Source: Bufo bufo (taxonomy: Eukaryota > Chordata > Amphibia > Anura > Bufonidae). From it: a DNA stretch of 64,000 bases. Location: assembly GCF_905171765.1 (NCBI RefSeq), contig NC_053392.1, forward strand, positions 373,401,963 through 373,465,962, in the 5' to 3' direction. Position numbers and translations under genes: made by a program. Of this stretch, positions 31,905-44,839 are shown one piece after another; position 1 is the stretch's first letter, and each line of letters opens with the position of its first letter. The notes under the pieces were generated by a model. That model was not told the DNA's origin and searched no databases. It saw only the letters and a program-made list of their open reading frames with translations.

Positions 31905-34670
31905 GATTCATCTTGACAAAGGTCAGTCTCTCCACATTTTGGGTGGACAGGCAAGTTCTTCTTGGGGTAACTATCTCCCCCTGCCGTACTAAACACCCGC
32001 TCTGATGCCACACTACTGGCCGGGCAGGACAGCTTTTCCAGTACAAACTCTGCCAGTTGTGGCCACAAATCCAGTTTGGCTGCCCAGTAGTCTAGCAGAT
32101 CTTCAATGTGGGGTGGCAGGGTGCTGTCCAAGTATGCAACCACCTGCTGATTCAGGTCCTGCTCCAGGTCTAGCTGCTGCTGCTGGTGAGTAGTTTCTTC
32201 ACTAGGCGGGTAAAGAAAGCTGCTTATCAGCGACTCTAGACTCAAGTTGCTGCTGATGGAGCTGGAGCTGCTCCTACTATCCCACCCTGCCACAGCAGCC
32301 ATGGCAGAGGAACGTGAGTGCAGAGGGCCCCCCGGTCAGACCTGCGAGAGGATGGAAGATGGAGCAGATAGGCAGCGCCCAACTGACTACATAGGATGTC
32401 TCTATAGTAGTTCAGTTTGTCCTCCCTCTCAGCGGGTGTAAAAATGGCCCACATTTTGGACCAGTAGTGAGGGTCCAACAAGGTGAAGAGCCAGAAGTCA
32501 TACCTCTGCCGAATGGTGACAGTTCGGCTGTCACTATGCAAGCAAGTGAGCATGCATCGGGCTATTTGGGCAAGTGACTCGGAGGGACTCCCTGCCTCCA
32601 TCTCCACTGCATACTGCCACAGTGTGTCTGGGTCCTCTGCCTCATCTTCCTCATTGCCCTGTATCTCCTCTGGCTGGTCCTGCTTCTCCTGCTCCTCCTC
32701 TCCTGTCACCTGTGTAGAAAAAACACCCATTTTGCTACACATTGCTTGCGCTTCAATGTCCTTCTCCTCTTCCAGTTCAGCCCCTACAGGGCTCATGTGG
32801 CCATGATATCTAGGTGCCACGTCTCCAGTTCCCTGACTAGCCATATGTAGCAGCATCTGTTCCAGGACATGAACCAGTGGAATGATGTTGTTCATCCCGT
32901 AGTCTTGGCAACTGACAAATAACGTGGCATCCTCAACGGGCCTGTGCAAACGGCAGGTGTCACGCATGAGCTGCCACAGACTGATATCAAAGTTATACAG
33001 GGGAGTACTCCTGTCTGCTTGGATCATCAGGAAATCGTTGATGGCCTTTCTCTTTTCATATAGTCGGTATAGTCGGTCCAACATATGAAGGGTGGAATTC
33101 CAACAGGTGGAAACATTGCATACGTGGCATATCAGCCTATGTTAGGGGATGCCGCTCTGCCACTGCAGCTTAAGGAGGGTGTGCTTTGCAGTGTACGAGT
33201 GGCTGAAGTGCATGCAAAGTTTCCTGGCCATTTTTAGGATGTCTTGCAGATGGGTGGAAGACTTCAGGAACCGCTTGACAACCAGATTGAACAGCCCTTC
33301 TTGACGCACCTCCGACACCATGTTTTTCCCGTTGTCGGTCATTATAGTTCCGATTTTGAGTTGTTGCGGAGAAAGCCAGGATTCGATTTCTTGATGAAGG
33401 ACACGGAGCAGTTCCTCAACTGTTTGACTCCGTTCGCCCCAGGCAAACGACACTGCCGTGCCCTGCACATGTGGTACGCTGGAGGGGCTCTGTGAATTGT
33501 CCCTGCAGTGAAGTTTGAGGACACGGTGGAGGATGAGGAGGCAGAAGTGGACATTGTCGCAGGACCAACTGCGTGAGAACGTGGAGGCGGAAGCGGCGTG
33601 ACCTGGCCAAAGGAACCACATTCACCCAGTGGGCCGTAAAGGACATGTATTGTTATAGCTCCACACGACGGCGCTGACGTGCACTTTAGCAGACACTGAC
33701 AGGCTCAAAGACTGGCCCACCTTCTGTTTTACATGTGTGTGCAGGGCTGGTACTGCCTTTTTGACAAATAAATGATGGCTTGAGTCTCTACACCTCGGCT
33801 TGGCACAAGCCATCAGTTCTCTGAAAGATGCAGAGTCCACCACTTGGAAAAGGAGGGACTGCAGCACCAGCAACTTGGCCAAGAGCACATTCAGCTTCTG
33901 CGCAGTTGGATGAGTGCACACATACTGTTGTCTCTTGGCATTCACTCCGGTGATTGATTACTGTTGGAATAACTGACAAGGAGTAGGAGGAGGAGCAGGA
34001 GCATCAGGACCAGCAGATGATGGGAAGGACAGACAGCTCCCTTCAGCTGAGGTGGTGGAGCCTTGACTGCCTGAAATCGAGTGCGTGTCACTAGGTGACG
34101 CAGCGGTTGGTGCGGCAGGTTGGACCACTACATCAGAGCCACGGTTCTCCAAGGCCACTTTATGGTGATACTGCCACCCTCTTCTCCCAATGATGATTAA
34201 GCCTATAATTCACCCAGATCCCAAGTGCAATCAGCTACATCATCATCATTGAGTACTGTCTGCACGTCACTAATGTCCTCCTCAACGGTCTCTGGGTCAG
34301 GAGCCTGACCGTTCGCAACACCAGCTCCCACGCTACTCTCCTCATCACTTCTTGCTCGCCTAGCAGAGAAAGCAGCAGATGTCTCCTCCACATCTTGGCT
34401 GGCCAGTAGCTGCTGACTGTCCTCTAGTAGCTCGTCCTCGCTGTATAGTGGAGCTGAGCCCACAGCATATAATATTTCTCTGGCTGAAGGAATAAAAAAG
34501 GACAGAGGCAGGTTGAGGAGCGGTGAGGGCACAGGGCCTGCTCCAGGGCCATGCCAACTAAGGGTTGTGTCTGATGAACCTAGTGATTCTTGGCTGGGGG
34601 TGTCTGATATCACTTTAAACAAAGTGGATGACTGAGTCAACCATTCAAGAACCGCTAGGTTGCTGGTCAA
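31905..34670 (-). pseudogene. hAT-C transposase relic
   Basis: Minus-strand pieces run from the N-terminus at 34670 (NLAVLEWLTQSS, similar in position to LVEWLTQPSSS of hAT-B1) to the C-terminus near 31905. Recognisable parts are IGTIMTDNGKNMV (33621-33142, the second catalytic D region), LDRLYRLYEKRKAINDFL (33084 down), LDPHYWSKMWAIF, and the dimerisation block LSCPASSVASERVFSTAGG (near 32000) with the catalytic Glu in SER. Six or more frames are needed to read it. I could not find the BED finger; it may be deleted near 34160-34200. Confidence 0.82.
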
Positions 34671-34849
34671 AACCTGACCGCTAGATCACACCGGGAGCCC
34701 ACGCCCCCTTACTCTGCTGCGACCTGTGCCTGCGCAAAAATATTTAAGGCCTCTGCCACTCCCCTGGCACAATTCTGTCTGACACACTGTTAGATCAATT
34801 AATAAATAAAAAATAAATTAAAACATCCCAAAAAAGTCTATAATTTTCT

Positions 34850-35113
34850 CACTTCACCAGACAATGGCTAATAAGCCCTTTTTTCCCCAGTAATACACGC
34901 CAAAAAGGGCTTTAGAACATATAACTGCACTGCTGAACGGCAAATAATATATATTTTTTTGCCACTAATAAACGGCAAAAAGGGCTTTAGATAGGCCCTT
35001 ATTTTTTTCCACTTATACACTTTACAATAGGCCTTAGAACATATAACTGCACCAATGAACGGCAAATTATATATATTTTTTGCCACTAATACACGACAAA
35101 AAGGGCTTTAGAA
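34850..35113. repeat. hAT-C tandem repeat, about 70 bp (left part)
   Basis: Units contain AAAAGGGCTTTAGAACATAT, AACTGCAC.G.TGAACGGCAA and a T-rich TTTTTTTGCCACT block. Interrupted by hAT-A1 at 35114 within GGGCTTTAGAA. Confidence 0.85.
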
Positions 35114-35245
35114 TAGAGTTGAGCGAACACCTGGATGTTCGGGTTCGAGAAGTTCGGCCGAACTTCCAGGAAATGTTCGGGTTCGGGATCCGAACCCGAC
35201 CCGAACTTCGTCCCGAACCCGAACCCCAATGAAGTCAATGGCGAC
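35114..35245. repeat. hAT-A1 subterminal CGAAC motif cluster
   Basis: GTTCGGGTTCG and its inverse CGAACCCGAAC recur at least six times in both orientations within 130 bp. The right end (about 45530-45640) has the same motifs. Similar clusters in other hAT elements bind transposase; here that is inference. Confidence 0.75.
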
Positions 35246-35414
35246 CCGAACTTTTCGGCACTAAAAAGGCTGTAAAACAGCCCAGGAAAGAGCTAGAGGG
35301 CTGCAAAAGGCAGCAACATGTAGGTAAATCCCCTGCAAACAAATGTGGATAGGGAAATGAATTAAAATAAAAATAAAAAAAATAAAAATTAACCAATATC
35401 AATTGGACAGAGGT

Positions 35415-38400
35415 CCCATAGCAGAGAATCTGGCTTCACGTCAGCAGAGAATCAATCTCTTCATGCCATAGCAGAGAATCTGGCTTCATGTCAGCAGAGA
35501 ATCAGTCTTCATGTCATAGCAGAGAATCAGGCTTCACGTCACCCACCACTGGAACAGGCCACTGTCACATATTTAGGCCCAGGCACCCAGGCAGAGGAGA
35601 GAGGTCCTGTAACAGAGAATCTGGCTTCATGTCAGCACAGAATCAGTCTTCATGTCATAGCAGAGAATCAGGCTTCACGTCACCCACCACTGGAACAGGC
35701 CACTGTCACATATTTAGGCCCCGGCACCCAGACAGACGAGAGAGGTCCCGTAACAGAGAATCTGGCTTCATGTCAGCAGAGAATCAGTCTTCATGTCATA
35801 GCAGAGAATCAGGCTTCACGTCACCCACCACTGGAACAGGCCACTGTCACATATTTAGGCCCCGGCACCCAGACAGAGGAGAGAGGTCCCGTAACAGAGA
35901 ATCTGGCTTCATGTCAGCAGAGAATCAGTCTTCATGTCATAGCAGAGAATCAGGCTTCACGTCACCCACCACTGGAACAGGCCACTGTCACATATTTAGG
36001 CCCAGGCACCCAGGCAGAGGAGAGAGGTCCCGTAACAGAGAATCTGGCTTCATGTCAGCACACAATCAGTCTTCATGTTATAGCAGAGAATCAGGCTTCA
36101 CGTCACCCACCAGTGGAACAGGCCACTGTCACATATTTAGGCCCAGGCACCCAGGCAGAGGAGAGAGGTCCCGTAACAGAGAATCTGGCTTCATGTCAGC
36201 ACAGAATCAGTCTTCATGTTATAGCAGAGAATCAGGCTTCACGTCACCCACCACTGGAACAGGCCACTGTCACATATTTAGGCCCAGGCACCCAGGCAGA
36301 GAAGAGAGGTCCCGTAACAGAGAATCTGGCTTCATGTCAGCACAGAATCAGTCTTCATGTTATAGCAGAGAATCAGGCTTCACGTCACCCACCACTGGAA
36401 CAGGCCACTGTCACATATTTAGGCCCAGGCACCCAGGCAGAGGAGAGAGGTCCCGTAACAGAGAATCTGGCTTCATGTCAGCAGAGAATCAGTCTTCATG
36501 TTATAGCAGAGAATCAGGCTTCACGTCACCCACCACTGTAACAGGCCACTGTCACATATTTAGGCCCAGGCACCCAGGCAGAGGAGAGAGGTCCCGTAAC
36601 AGAGAATCTGGCTTCATGTCAGCACAGAATCAGTCTTCGTGTCATAGCAGAGAATCAGGCTTCACGTCACCCACCACTGGAACAGACCACTGTCACATAT
36701 TTAGTCCCCGGCACCCAGACAGAGGAGAGAGGTCCCGTAACAGAAAATCTGGCTTCATCTCAGCAGAGAATCAGTCTTCATGTCATAGCAGAGAATCAGG
36801 CTTCACGTCACCCACCACTGGAACAGGCCACTGTCACATATTTAGGTCCAGGCAGCCAGGCAGAGGAGAGAGGTACCGTAACAGAGAATCTGGCTTCATG
36901 TCAGCACAGAATCAGTCTTCATGTTATAGCAGAGAATCAGGCTTCACGTCACCCACCACTGGAACAGGCCACTGTCATATATTTAGGCCCAGGCACCCAG
37001 GCAGAGGAGAGAGGTCCCGTAACAGAGAATCTGGCTTCATGTCAGCAGAGAATCAGTCTTCATGTCATAGCAGAGAATCAGGCTTCACGTCACCCACCAC
37101 TGGAACAGGCCACTGTCACATATTTAGGCCCCGGCACCCAGACAGAGGAGAGAGGTCCTGTAACAGAGAATCTGGCTTCATGTCAGCAGAGAATCAGTCT
37201 TCATGTCATAGCAGAGAATCAGGCTTCACGTCACCCACCACTGGAACAGGCCACTGTCACATATTTAGGCCCCGGCACCCAGACAGAGGAGAGAGGTCCC
37301 GTGACAGAGAATCTGGCTTCATGTCAGCAGAGAATCAGTCTTCATGTCATAGCAGAGAATCAGGCTTCACGTCACCCACCACTGTTACAGGCCACTGTCA
37401 CATATTTAGGCCCCGGCACCCAGACAGAGGAGAGAGGTCCCGTGACAGAGAATCTGGCTTCATGTCAGCAGAGAATCAGTCTTCATGTCATAGCAGAGAA
37501 TCAGGCTTCACGTCACCCACCACTGGAACAGGCCACTGTCACATATTTAGGCCCAGGCACCCAGGCAGAGGAGAGAGGTCCCGTAACAGAGAATCTGGCT
37601 TCATGTCAGCACAGAATCAGTCTTCATGTTATAGCAGAGAATCAGGCTTCACGTCACCCACCAGTGGAACAGGCCACTGTCACATATTTAGGCCCAGGCA
37701 CCCAGGCAGAGGAGAGAGGTCCCGTAACAGAGAATCTGGCTTCATGTCAGCACAGAATCAGTCTTCATGTTATAGCCGAGAATCAGGCTTCACGTCACCC
37801 ACCACTGGAACAGGCCACTGTCACATATTTAGGCCCCGACACCCAGACAGAGGAGAGAGGTCTCGTAATAGAGAATCTGGCTTCATGTCAGCAGAGAATC
37901 AGTCTTCATGTCATAGCAGAGAATCAGGCTTCACGTCACCCACCACTGGAACAGGCCACTGTCACATATTTAGGCCCCGGCACCCAGACAGAGGAGAGAG
38001 GTCCCGTGACAGAGAATCTGGCTTCATGTCAGCAGAGAATCAGTCTTCATGTCATAGCAGAGAATCAGGCTTCACGTCACCCACCACTGGAACAGGCCAC
38101 TGTCACATATTTAGGCCCCGGCACCCAGACAGAGGAGAGAGGTCCCGTGACAGAGAATCTGGCTTCATGTCAGCAGAGAATCAGTCTTCATGTCATAGCA
38201 GAGAATCAGGCTTCACTTCACCCACCACTGGAACAGGCCACTGTCACATATTTAGGCCCAGGCACCCAGGCAGAGGAGAGAGGTCCCGTAACAGAGAATC
38301 TGGCTTCATGTCAGCACAGAATCAGTCTTCATGTTATAGCAGAGAATCAGGCTTCACGTCACCCACCAGTGGAACAGGCCACTGTCACATATTTAGGCCC

Positions 38401-38850
38401 AGGCACCCAGGCAGAGGAGAGAGGTCCCGTAACAGAGAATCTGGCTTTATGTCAGCACAGAATCAGTCTTCATGTTATAGCAGAGAATCAGGCTTCACGT
38501 CACCCACCACTGGAACAGGCCACTGTCACATATTTAGGCTCCGACACCCAGACAGAGGAGAGAGGTCTCGTAATAGAGAATCTGGCTTCATGTCAGCAGA
38601 GAATCAGTCTTCATGTCATAGCAGAGAATCAGGCTTCACGTCACCCACCACTGGAACAGGCCACTGTCACATATTTAGGCCCAGGCACCCAGGCAGAGGA
38701 GAGAGGTCCCGTAACAGAGAATCTGGCTTTATGTCAGCACAGAATCAGTCTTCATGTCATTGCAGAGAATCAGGCTTCACGTCACCCACCACTGAAACAG
38801 GCCACTGTCACATATTTAGGCCCCGGCACCCAGACAGAGGAGAGGTTCAT
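35415..38850. repeat. 141-bp minisatellite, about 24 units, in hAT-A1
   Basis: The period is 141 bp (47 codons). Each unit holds three degenerate 23-25 bp subrepeats (CAGAGAATC..GCTTCA.GTCA) and about 70 bp with CACTGTCACATATTTAGGC. Two unit variants alternate in blocks: CAGGCACCCAGGCAGAGG and CGGCACCCAGACAGAGG. Two plus-strand frames stay open across most of the array, one of 1,129 codons from 35488. There is no known domain and no sign of a gene beyond the absence of stops, so I do not call it a CDS. Confidence 0.95.
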
Positions 38851-41355
38851 TCAACTTTGGGTCGCCCCGCAATATAATGGTAAAATGAAAATAAAAATAG
38901 GATTGAATGAGGAAGTGCCCTGGAGTACAATAATATATTGTTAAGGGGAGGTAGTTAATGTCTAATCTGCACAAGGGATGGACAAGTCCTGTGAGATCCA
39001 TGCCTGGTTCATTTTTATGAACGTCAGCTTGTCCACATTGGCTGTAGACAGGCGGCTGCGTTTGTCTGTAATGACGCCCCCTGCCGTGCTGAATACACGT
39101 TCAGACAAAACGCTGGCCGCCGGGCAGGCCAGCACCTCCAAGGCATAAAAGGCTAGCTCTGGCCACGTGGACAATTTGGAGACCCAGAAGTTGAATGGGG
39201 CCGAACCATCAGTCAGTACGTGGAGGGGTGTGCACAGGTACTGTTCCACCATGTTATAAAAATGTTGCCTCCTGCTAACACGTTCCGTATCAGGTGGTGG
39301 TGCAGTTAGCTGTGGCGTGGTGACAAAACTTTTCCACATCTCTGCCATGCTAACCCTGCCCTCAGAGGAGCTGGCCGTGACACAGCTGCGTTGGCGACCT
39401 CTTGCTCCTCCTCTGCCTTCGCCTTGGGCTTCCACTGGTTCCCCTGTGACATTTGGGAATGCTCTCAGTAGCGCGTCTACCAACGTGCGCTTGTACTCGC
39501 GCATCTTCCTATCACGCTCCAGTGTAGGAAGTAAGGTGGGCACATTGTCTTTGTACCGGGGATCCAGCAGGGTGGCAACCCAGTAGTCCGCACACACGTT
39601 AAAATGTGGACAACTCTGCTGTCGTTGCGCAGGCACTGCAGCATGTAGTCGCTCATGTGTGCCAGGCTGCCCAGAGGTAAGGACAAGCTGTCCTCTGTGG
39701 GAGGCGTATCGTCATCGTCCTGTGTTTCCCCCCAGCCACGCACCAGTGATGGGCCCAAGCTGCGTTGGGTGCCACCCCGCTGTGAACATGCTTCATCCTC
39801 ATCCTCCTCTACCTCCTCCTCGTCCTCCAGTAGTGGGCCCTGTCTGGCCACATTTGTACCTGGCCTCTGCTGTTGCAAAAAACCTCCCTCTGAGTCACTT
39901 CGAAGAGACTGGCCTGAAAGTGCTAAAAATGACCCCTCTTCCTCCTCTTCCTCCTGGGCCACCTCCTCTTCCATCAATGCCCTAAGTGTTTTCTCAAGGA
40001 GACATAGAAGTGGTATTGTAACGCTGATAACGGCGTCATCGCCACTGGCCATGTTGGTGGAGTACTCGAAACAGCACAACAGGGCACACAGGTCTCGTAT
40101 GGAGGCCCAGTCATTGGTGGTGAAGTGGGGCTGATCCGCAGTGCGACTGACCCGTGCGTGCTGCAGCTGAAACTCCACTATGGCCTGCTGCTGCTCGCAC
40201 AGTCTGTCCAGCATGTGCAAGGTGGAGTTCCACCTGGTGGGCACGTCGCATATGAGGCGGTGAGCGGGAAGGCCGAAGTTACGTTGTAGCGCAGACAGGC
40301 GAGCAGCGGCAGGGTGTGAACGCCGGAAGCGCGAACAGACGGCCCACACTTTATGCAGCAGCTCTGACATGTCGGGGTAGTTGTGAATGAACTTCTGCAC
40401 TACCAAATTCAGCACATGCGCCAGGCAAGGGATGTGCGTCAAACCGGCTAGTCCCAGAGCTGCAACGAGATTTCGTCCATTATCGCACACCACCAGGCCG
40501 GGCTTGAGGCTCACCGGCAGCAACCACTCGTCGGTCTGTTGTTCTATACCACGCCACAACTCCTGTGCGGTGTGGGGCCTGTCCCCCAAACATATGAGTT
40601 TCAGAACGGCCTGCTGACGTTTACCCCGGGCTGTGCTGAAGTTGGTGGTGAAGGTGTGTGGCTGACTGGATGAGCAGGTGGAAGAAGAGGAGGAGGAAGC
40701 TGAGTAGGAGGAGGAGGAGACAGGAGGTAAAGAATGTTGCCCTGCGATCCTTGGCGGCGGAAGGACGTGCACCAAACAGCTCTCCGCCTGGGGCCCAGCC
40801 GCCACTACATTTACCCAGTGTGCAGTTAGGGAGATATAGCGTCCCTGGCCGTGCTTACTGGTCCACGTATCTGTGGTTAGGTGGACCTTGCCACAGATGG
40901 CGTTGCGCAGTGCACACTTGATTTTATCGGATACTTGGTTGGCCAGGGAAGGCACGGCTCTCTTGGAGAAGTAGTGACGGCTGGGAACAACATACTGTGG
41001 GACAGCAAGCAACATGAGCTGTTTGAAGCTGTCTGTCTCCACCAGCCTAAATGACAGCATTTCATAGGCCAGTAGTTTAGAAATGCTGGCATTGAGGGCA
41101 ATGGATCGAGGGTGGCTAGGTGGGAATTTACGCTTTCTCTCAAATATTTGTGAGATGGAGAGCTGAACGCTGCCGTGTGACATGGTTGAGATGCTTGGTG
41201 ACGCAGGTGGTGGTGTTGGAGGTACATCCCATGTTTGCTGGGCGGCAAGTGCCAACGTCCCTCCAGAGGCGGAGGAAGAGGCCGAGGCGGCGGCAGCAGC
41301 AGAAGAGGCCGAGGTGGCAGCAGCAGAAGAGGTAGCAGGGGGAGCCTGAGTGACT

Positions 41356-43023
41356 TTATGATATGATTTGTAACGTTGCCTATATGAAATTATACTATCA
41401 GTGACATAATATGCTACGCCTTGTCCCTTTATCCTTATCTATTCGTTTATTATAACTCATTTATATTTATAATATATATATGTATGTGCATTTATTCTTT
41501 TCCTTTCTTTATGCGCTTGCGTGACTGGTCCCTTGCTCCCCGGTGCACGGTCTCCCGCCTGTTGGGCTTCTTAGGCTTTGAGTCTATGGATATACGAGGA
41601 TGAATGTATTGATTATTTGAGATAATTGTTCATATTAATGTTAGTAATTTTTTATAACAACCATGCTATCCAGACTCGGGGGACTTGATATGGGCTATGC
41701 AAGATATACTCATCATATTAAATTCGCGTGTTTGGGTATGTGTAAATAATTCTGTTTGAGCTATTAACTGATTATGAATTGCGGTATGTTTTTTAATATT
41801 TTTTACCACAATCTATGTTGTGTTTGTTTTGGCATCTTTTTATACTCATGAATTATTACCTATAATTATGCTGCACTCACTATAGCTTTTTATATATTAA
41901 TGAAATATTGTTGGTGTCACTTTGGGCACGGCGATTTATACTGTGTTTATTGTATCTCTACAACCTTATTTTGAATATTTGCACTATACTTATCTATGCG
42001 TCAATGAATTTGTGTTTGTGTAATTTTGGTCACGGTTGTTAATGTGTTTTTTTTTTTTTTATATAGTTGCAAGATGACTTTGTATATTGGCATAATATGG
42101 CCTACTGTGTATCTATCAAACAAATTATTTATTGTATTATATATATATATATTCTTTCTTAAAATCATGCCATCATTACTTATGGTTCACGAAGATACTG
42201 CTTTGAAATAGACATGCGTTTTCGAGATGATTATGTGCACTATTACTCAATTTGTTTGCACTATTCAATCTGCGTTCAGACTGACCCCCCGTCCTTTGCG
42301 TTCCACGGGACGGAGCTGCGCGATCTGTCGCCCGGACGTGACGCTGTGCCAGATGCGTTTCCGGTCTGTGGAACGCATTGTGGCATTGGCTTCCGCCCGA
42401 GCGCCATCGCTTTTCCATCACGCCGGCTTGACCGGCACATGCTGCAGCGCCCAGACCGTGCACCGGGGAGCACTGAGGCGGCGCACCTTGATGTGTCCAC
42501 CTGCCCTTCTCCTCCTCTAATTGCCTTAACAGGTTTGACCACAGATTTACTTCCTTATACTGTAGGTTAATTATTGCTAGTATAAAAACCTTGAAGCATC
42601 ATTTTAGACTTACATGGACCTCTGATGAAGCTAGTTGGTTACTAGCGATACGCGTGAGGATTTGTTCCTGCTTGTCCCACTGAAGGGTTGCTTATCATCA
42701 TTGTTTCTCTCCCTGTGTTACCACTGTGCTATCTGATAAGTATATCATTTTGGTTCTATGGACTTATTTCTTTCATGTCAGCACTATACTACTTTTGGTA
42801 TCCTTGGATGATGTTTGTTTCATTTTCATCAATCTCTCCCTTCAGTGGGATTAGGTTACATATGTCCATGGTTTTAAACTTTGTGTCTTCAATAAATTAT
42901 CATTGATTTTTGGAGGTGCGGCTGTATTTGGTATTTCTTTTCCTTAGTTTAGCTTATGCTTTTTTCTATACCAGGCCTGCACTCCTTCACTTTATTATTG
43001 GTGTGCCCCCCGCTGTTTATTAT
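41356..43023 (+). mobile_element. insertion in hAT-A1, PLE-like non-autonomous element
   Basis: Copy A2 shows the uninterrupted site (GAGTGACTTCCTTG near 61280). In A1 about 1.67 kb is inserted between GAGTGACTT and TTCCTTG, with at most a 2-bp duplication. The insert is AT-rich, has no long protein-like frame, and contains a degenerate hammerhead-like motif at 42616-42660 preceded by a TATAAAAA box. Classification as PLE-derived rests on that motif only. Confidence 0.6.
42616..42660 (+). ncRNA. degenerate hammerhead-like motif
   Basis: CTGATGA (42622-42628) is followed by perfect stem II arms GCTAG and CTAGC, then GATAC in place of GAAAC, CGCGT, and G at the cleavage position, where A, C or U is required. 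Stem I has only three pairs. It probably descends from a ribozyme but should be inactive. Confidence 0.5.
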
Positions 43024-44099
43024 TATATAATTCCTTGTTTTTAAGGTGTTTACTCCACTGCAGTTCATGCTTTGCATGCAGTTGCCTGGTCATGCAGGTT
43101 GTGCTAAGGTTCAGAACGTTAATGCCTCGCTTCAGGCTCTGATGGCACAGCGTGCAAACCACTCGGGTCTTGTCGTCAGCACATTGTTTGAAGAAGTGCC
43201 ATGCCAGGGAACTCCTTGAAGCTGCCTTTGGGGTGCTCGGTCCCAGATGGCGGCGGTCAGTAGCAGGCGGAGTCTCTTGGCGGCGGGTGTTCTGACTTTG
43301 CCCACTGCTCCCTCTTTTGCTACGCTGTTGGCTCGGTCTCACCACTGCCTCTTCCTCTGAACTGTGAAAGTCAGTGGCACGACCTTCATTCCATGTGGGG
43401 TCTAGGACCTCATCGTCCCCTGCATCGTCTTCCACCCAGTCTTGATCCCTGACCTCCTGTTCAGTCTGCACACTGCAGAAAGACGCAGCAGTTGGCACCT
43501 GTGTTTCGTCATCATCAGAGACGTGCTGAGGTGGTATTCTCATGTCCTCATCATCAGGAAACATAAGTGGTTGTGCGTAAGAGCATTCTATCTCTTCCAC
43601 CCCTGGGGAAGGGCTAGGTGGATGCTCTTGGGAAACCCTGCCAGCAGAGTCTTCAAATAGCATAAGAGACTGCTGCATAACTTGAGGCTCAGACAGTTTC
43701 CCTGATATGCATGGGGGTTATGTGACAGACTGATGGGCTTGGTTTTCATGCGCCATCTGTGCGCTTTCTGCAGAAGACTGGGTGGGAGATAATGTGAACG
43801 TGCTGGATGCACTGTCGGCCACCCAATTGACTAATGCCTGTACCTGCTCAGGCCTTACCATCCTTAGAACGGCATTGGGCCGCACCAAATATGGCTGTAA
43901 ATTCTGGCGGCTACTGGGACCTGAGGTAGTTGGTACACTAGGATGTGTGGCTGTGGCAGAACGGCCGCGTCCTCTCCCAGCACCAGAGGGCCCATTAACA
44001 CCACCACGACCATGTCCACGTCCGCGTCCCTTACTAGATGTTTTCCTCATTGTTACCGTTCACCACAATAAGAAAAATATTATTCGGGCCAATGTATTG

Positions 44100-44830
44100 A
44101 ATTAAAATTCAGGCCTTTTTTTACAGACACCTAACACTATCTTGCTATCTATTTAGGTACCATATTACACTAATACAGGCACACCAGTAATGACAGATTT
44201 AGCTGAATATAAATGTGAGGCCTATTTTTTAGGCGCTGTGTGACAGGTATACGTTTAATCACAGAATTAGACTTGTATCTGCACTGTAGCGTGTGTGTTA
44301 AGTTTTTCAGAATGACCATATCAGCACCTTGAATCTAATATACTCTTTTAGGGATAGATTTAAAGTAGGTCTGATACAGCAGAAAACCACTAATTTTGAG
44401 AATTGCAAATTTGGGAATTGTTTTTCAACCCAGAACAAAAAGTGTGCTTTTACGGTCACTAAAAATAACTTGACCAGCTAAAACAGTACAGATTTGGAGG
44501 AATATAAATGTGAGGCCTATTTTTTAGGCGCTGTGTGACAAGTATACGTTTAATCACAGAATTAGACTTGTATCTGCACTGTAGCGTGTGTGTTAAGTTT
44601 TTCAGAATGACCCTATCAGCACCTTGAATCTAATATACCCTTTTAGGGATAGATTTAAAGTAGGTCTGATACAGCAGACACCACTAATTTTGAGAATTGC
44701 AAATTTGGGAATTGTTTTTCAACCCAGAACAAAAACTGTGCTTTTACGGTCACTAAAAATAACTTGACCAGCTAAAACAGTACTGATTTGGAGGAATATA
44801 AATGTGAGGCCTATTTTTTAGGCGCTGGGT
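44100..44830. repeat. 295-bp direct repeats in hAT-A1 leader
   Basis: AAATGTGAGGCCTATTTTTT recurs at 44211, 44506 and 44800. Each unit has GTATACGTTTAATCACAG, TTAGGGATAGATTTAAAGTA and TTTTACGGTCACTA. Non-coding leader between promoter and transposase start. Confidence 0.88.
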
Positions 44831-44839
44831 GACAGGCCC

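Larger units (their letters stand above)
38962..44050 (-). pseudogene. hAT-A1 transposase, broken by stop, insert and frameshift
   Basis: This is a BED-finger hAT transposase. The N-terminal part (44050-42995) is glycine/arginine-rich then acidic, with one in-frame TAA after HQSVT near 43717, where copy A2 has a serine codon. The BED finger AWHFFKQCADDKTRVVCTLC ... HLHAKH-type lies just before an inserted 1.67-kb segment (41356-43023). The catalytic part (41255-39477) has LTTDTWTSKHGQGRYISL, VVCDNGRNLVAAL, PCLAHVLNLVV and DVPTRWNSTLHML. A 2-bp insertion near 39592-39597 (CACACA instead of CACA) shifts the frame before the C-terminal part (39636-38962), which ends in the dimerisation block LACPAASVLSERVFSTAGG. 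Not functional. Confidence 0.92.

Noticed and set aside
35488..38877. A 1,129-codon plus-strand frame as a real protein
   Set aside because: It is the 141-bp minisatellite read in a register kept by a period divisible by three, and a second overlapping frame is also open. No domain, no gene context.
39655..40134. Serine-rich plus-strand frames opposite the hAT-A transposases (also 59541-60035)
   Set aside because: They are antisense shadows of the acidic region of the transposase.
41421..42906. Several 60-118 codon frames in the insert of hAT-A1
   Set aside because: Low-complexity hydrophobic or composition-driven frames without recognisable domains; the insert looks non-coding.
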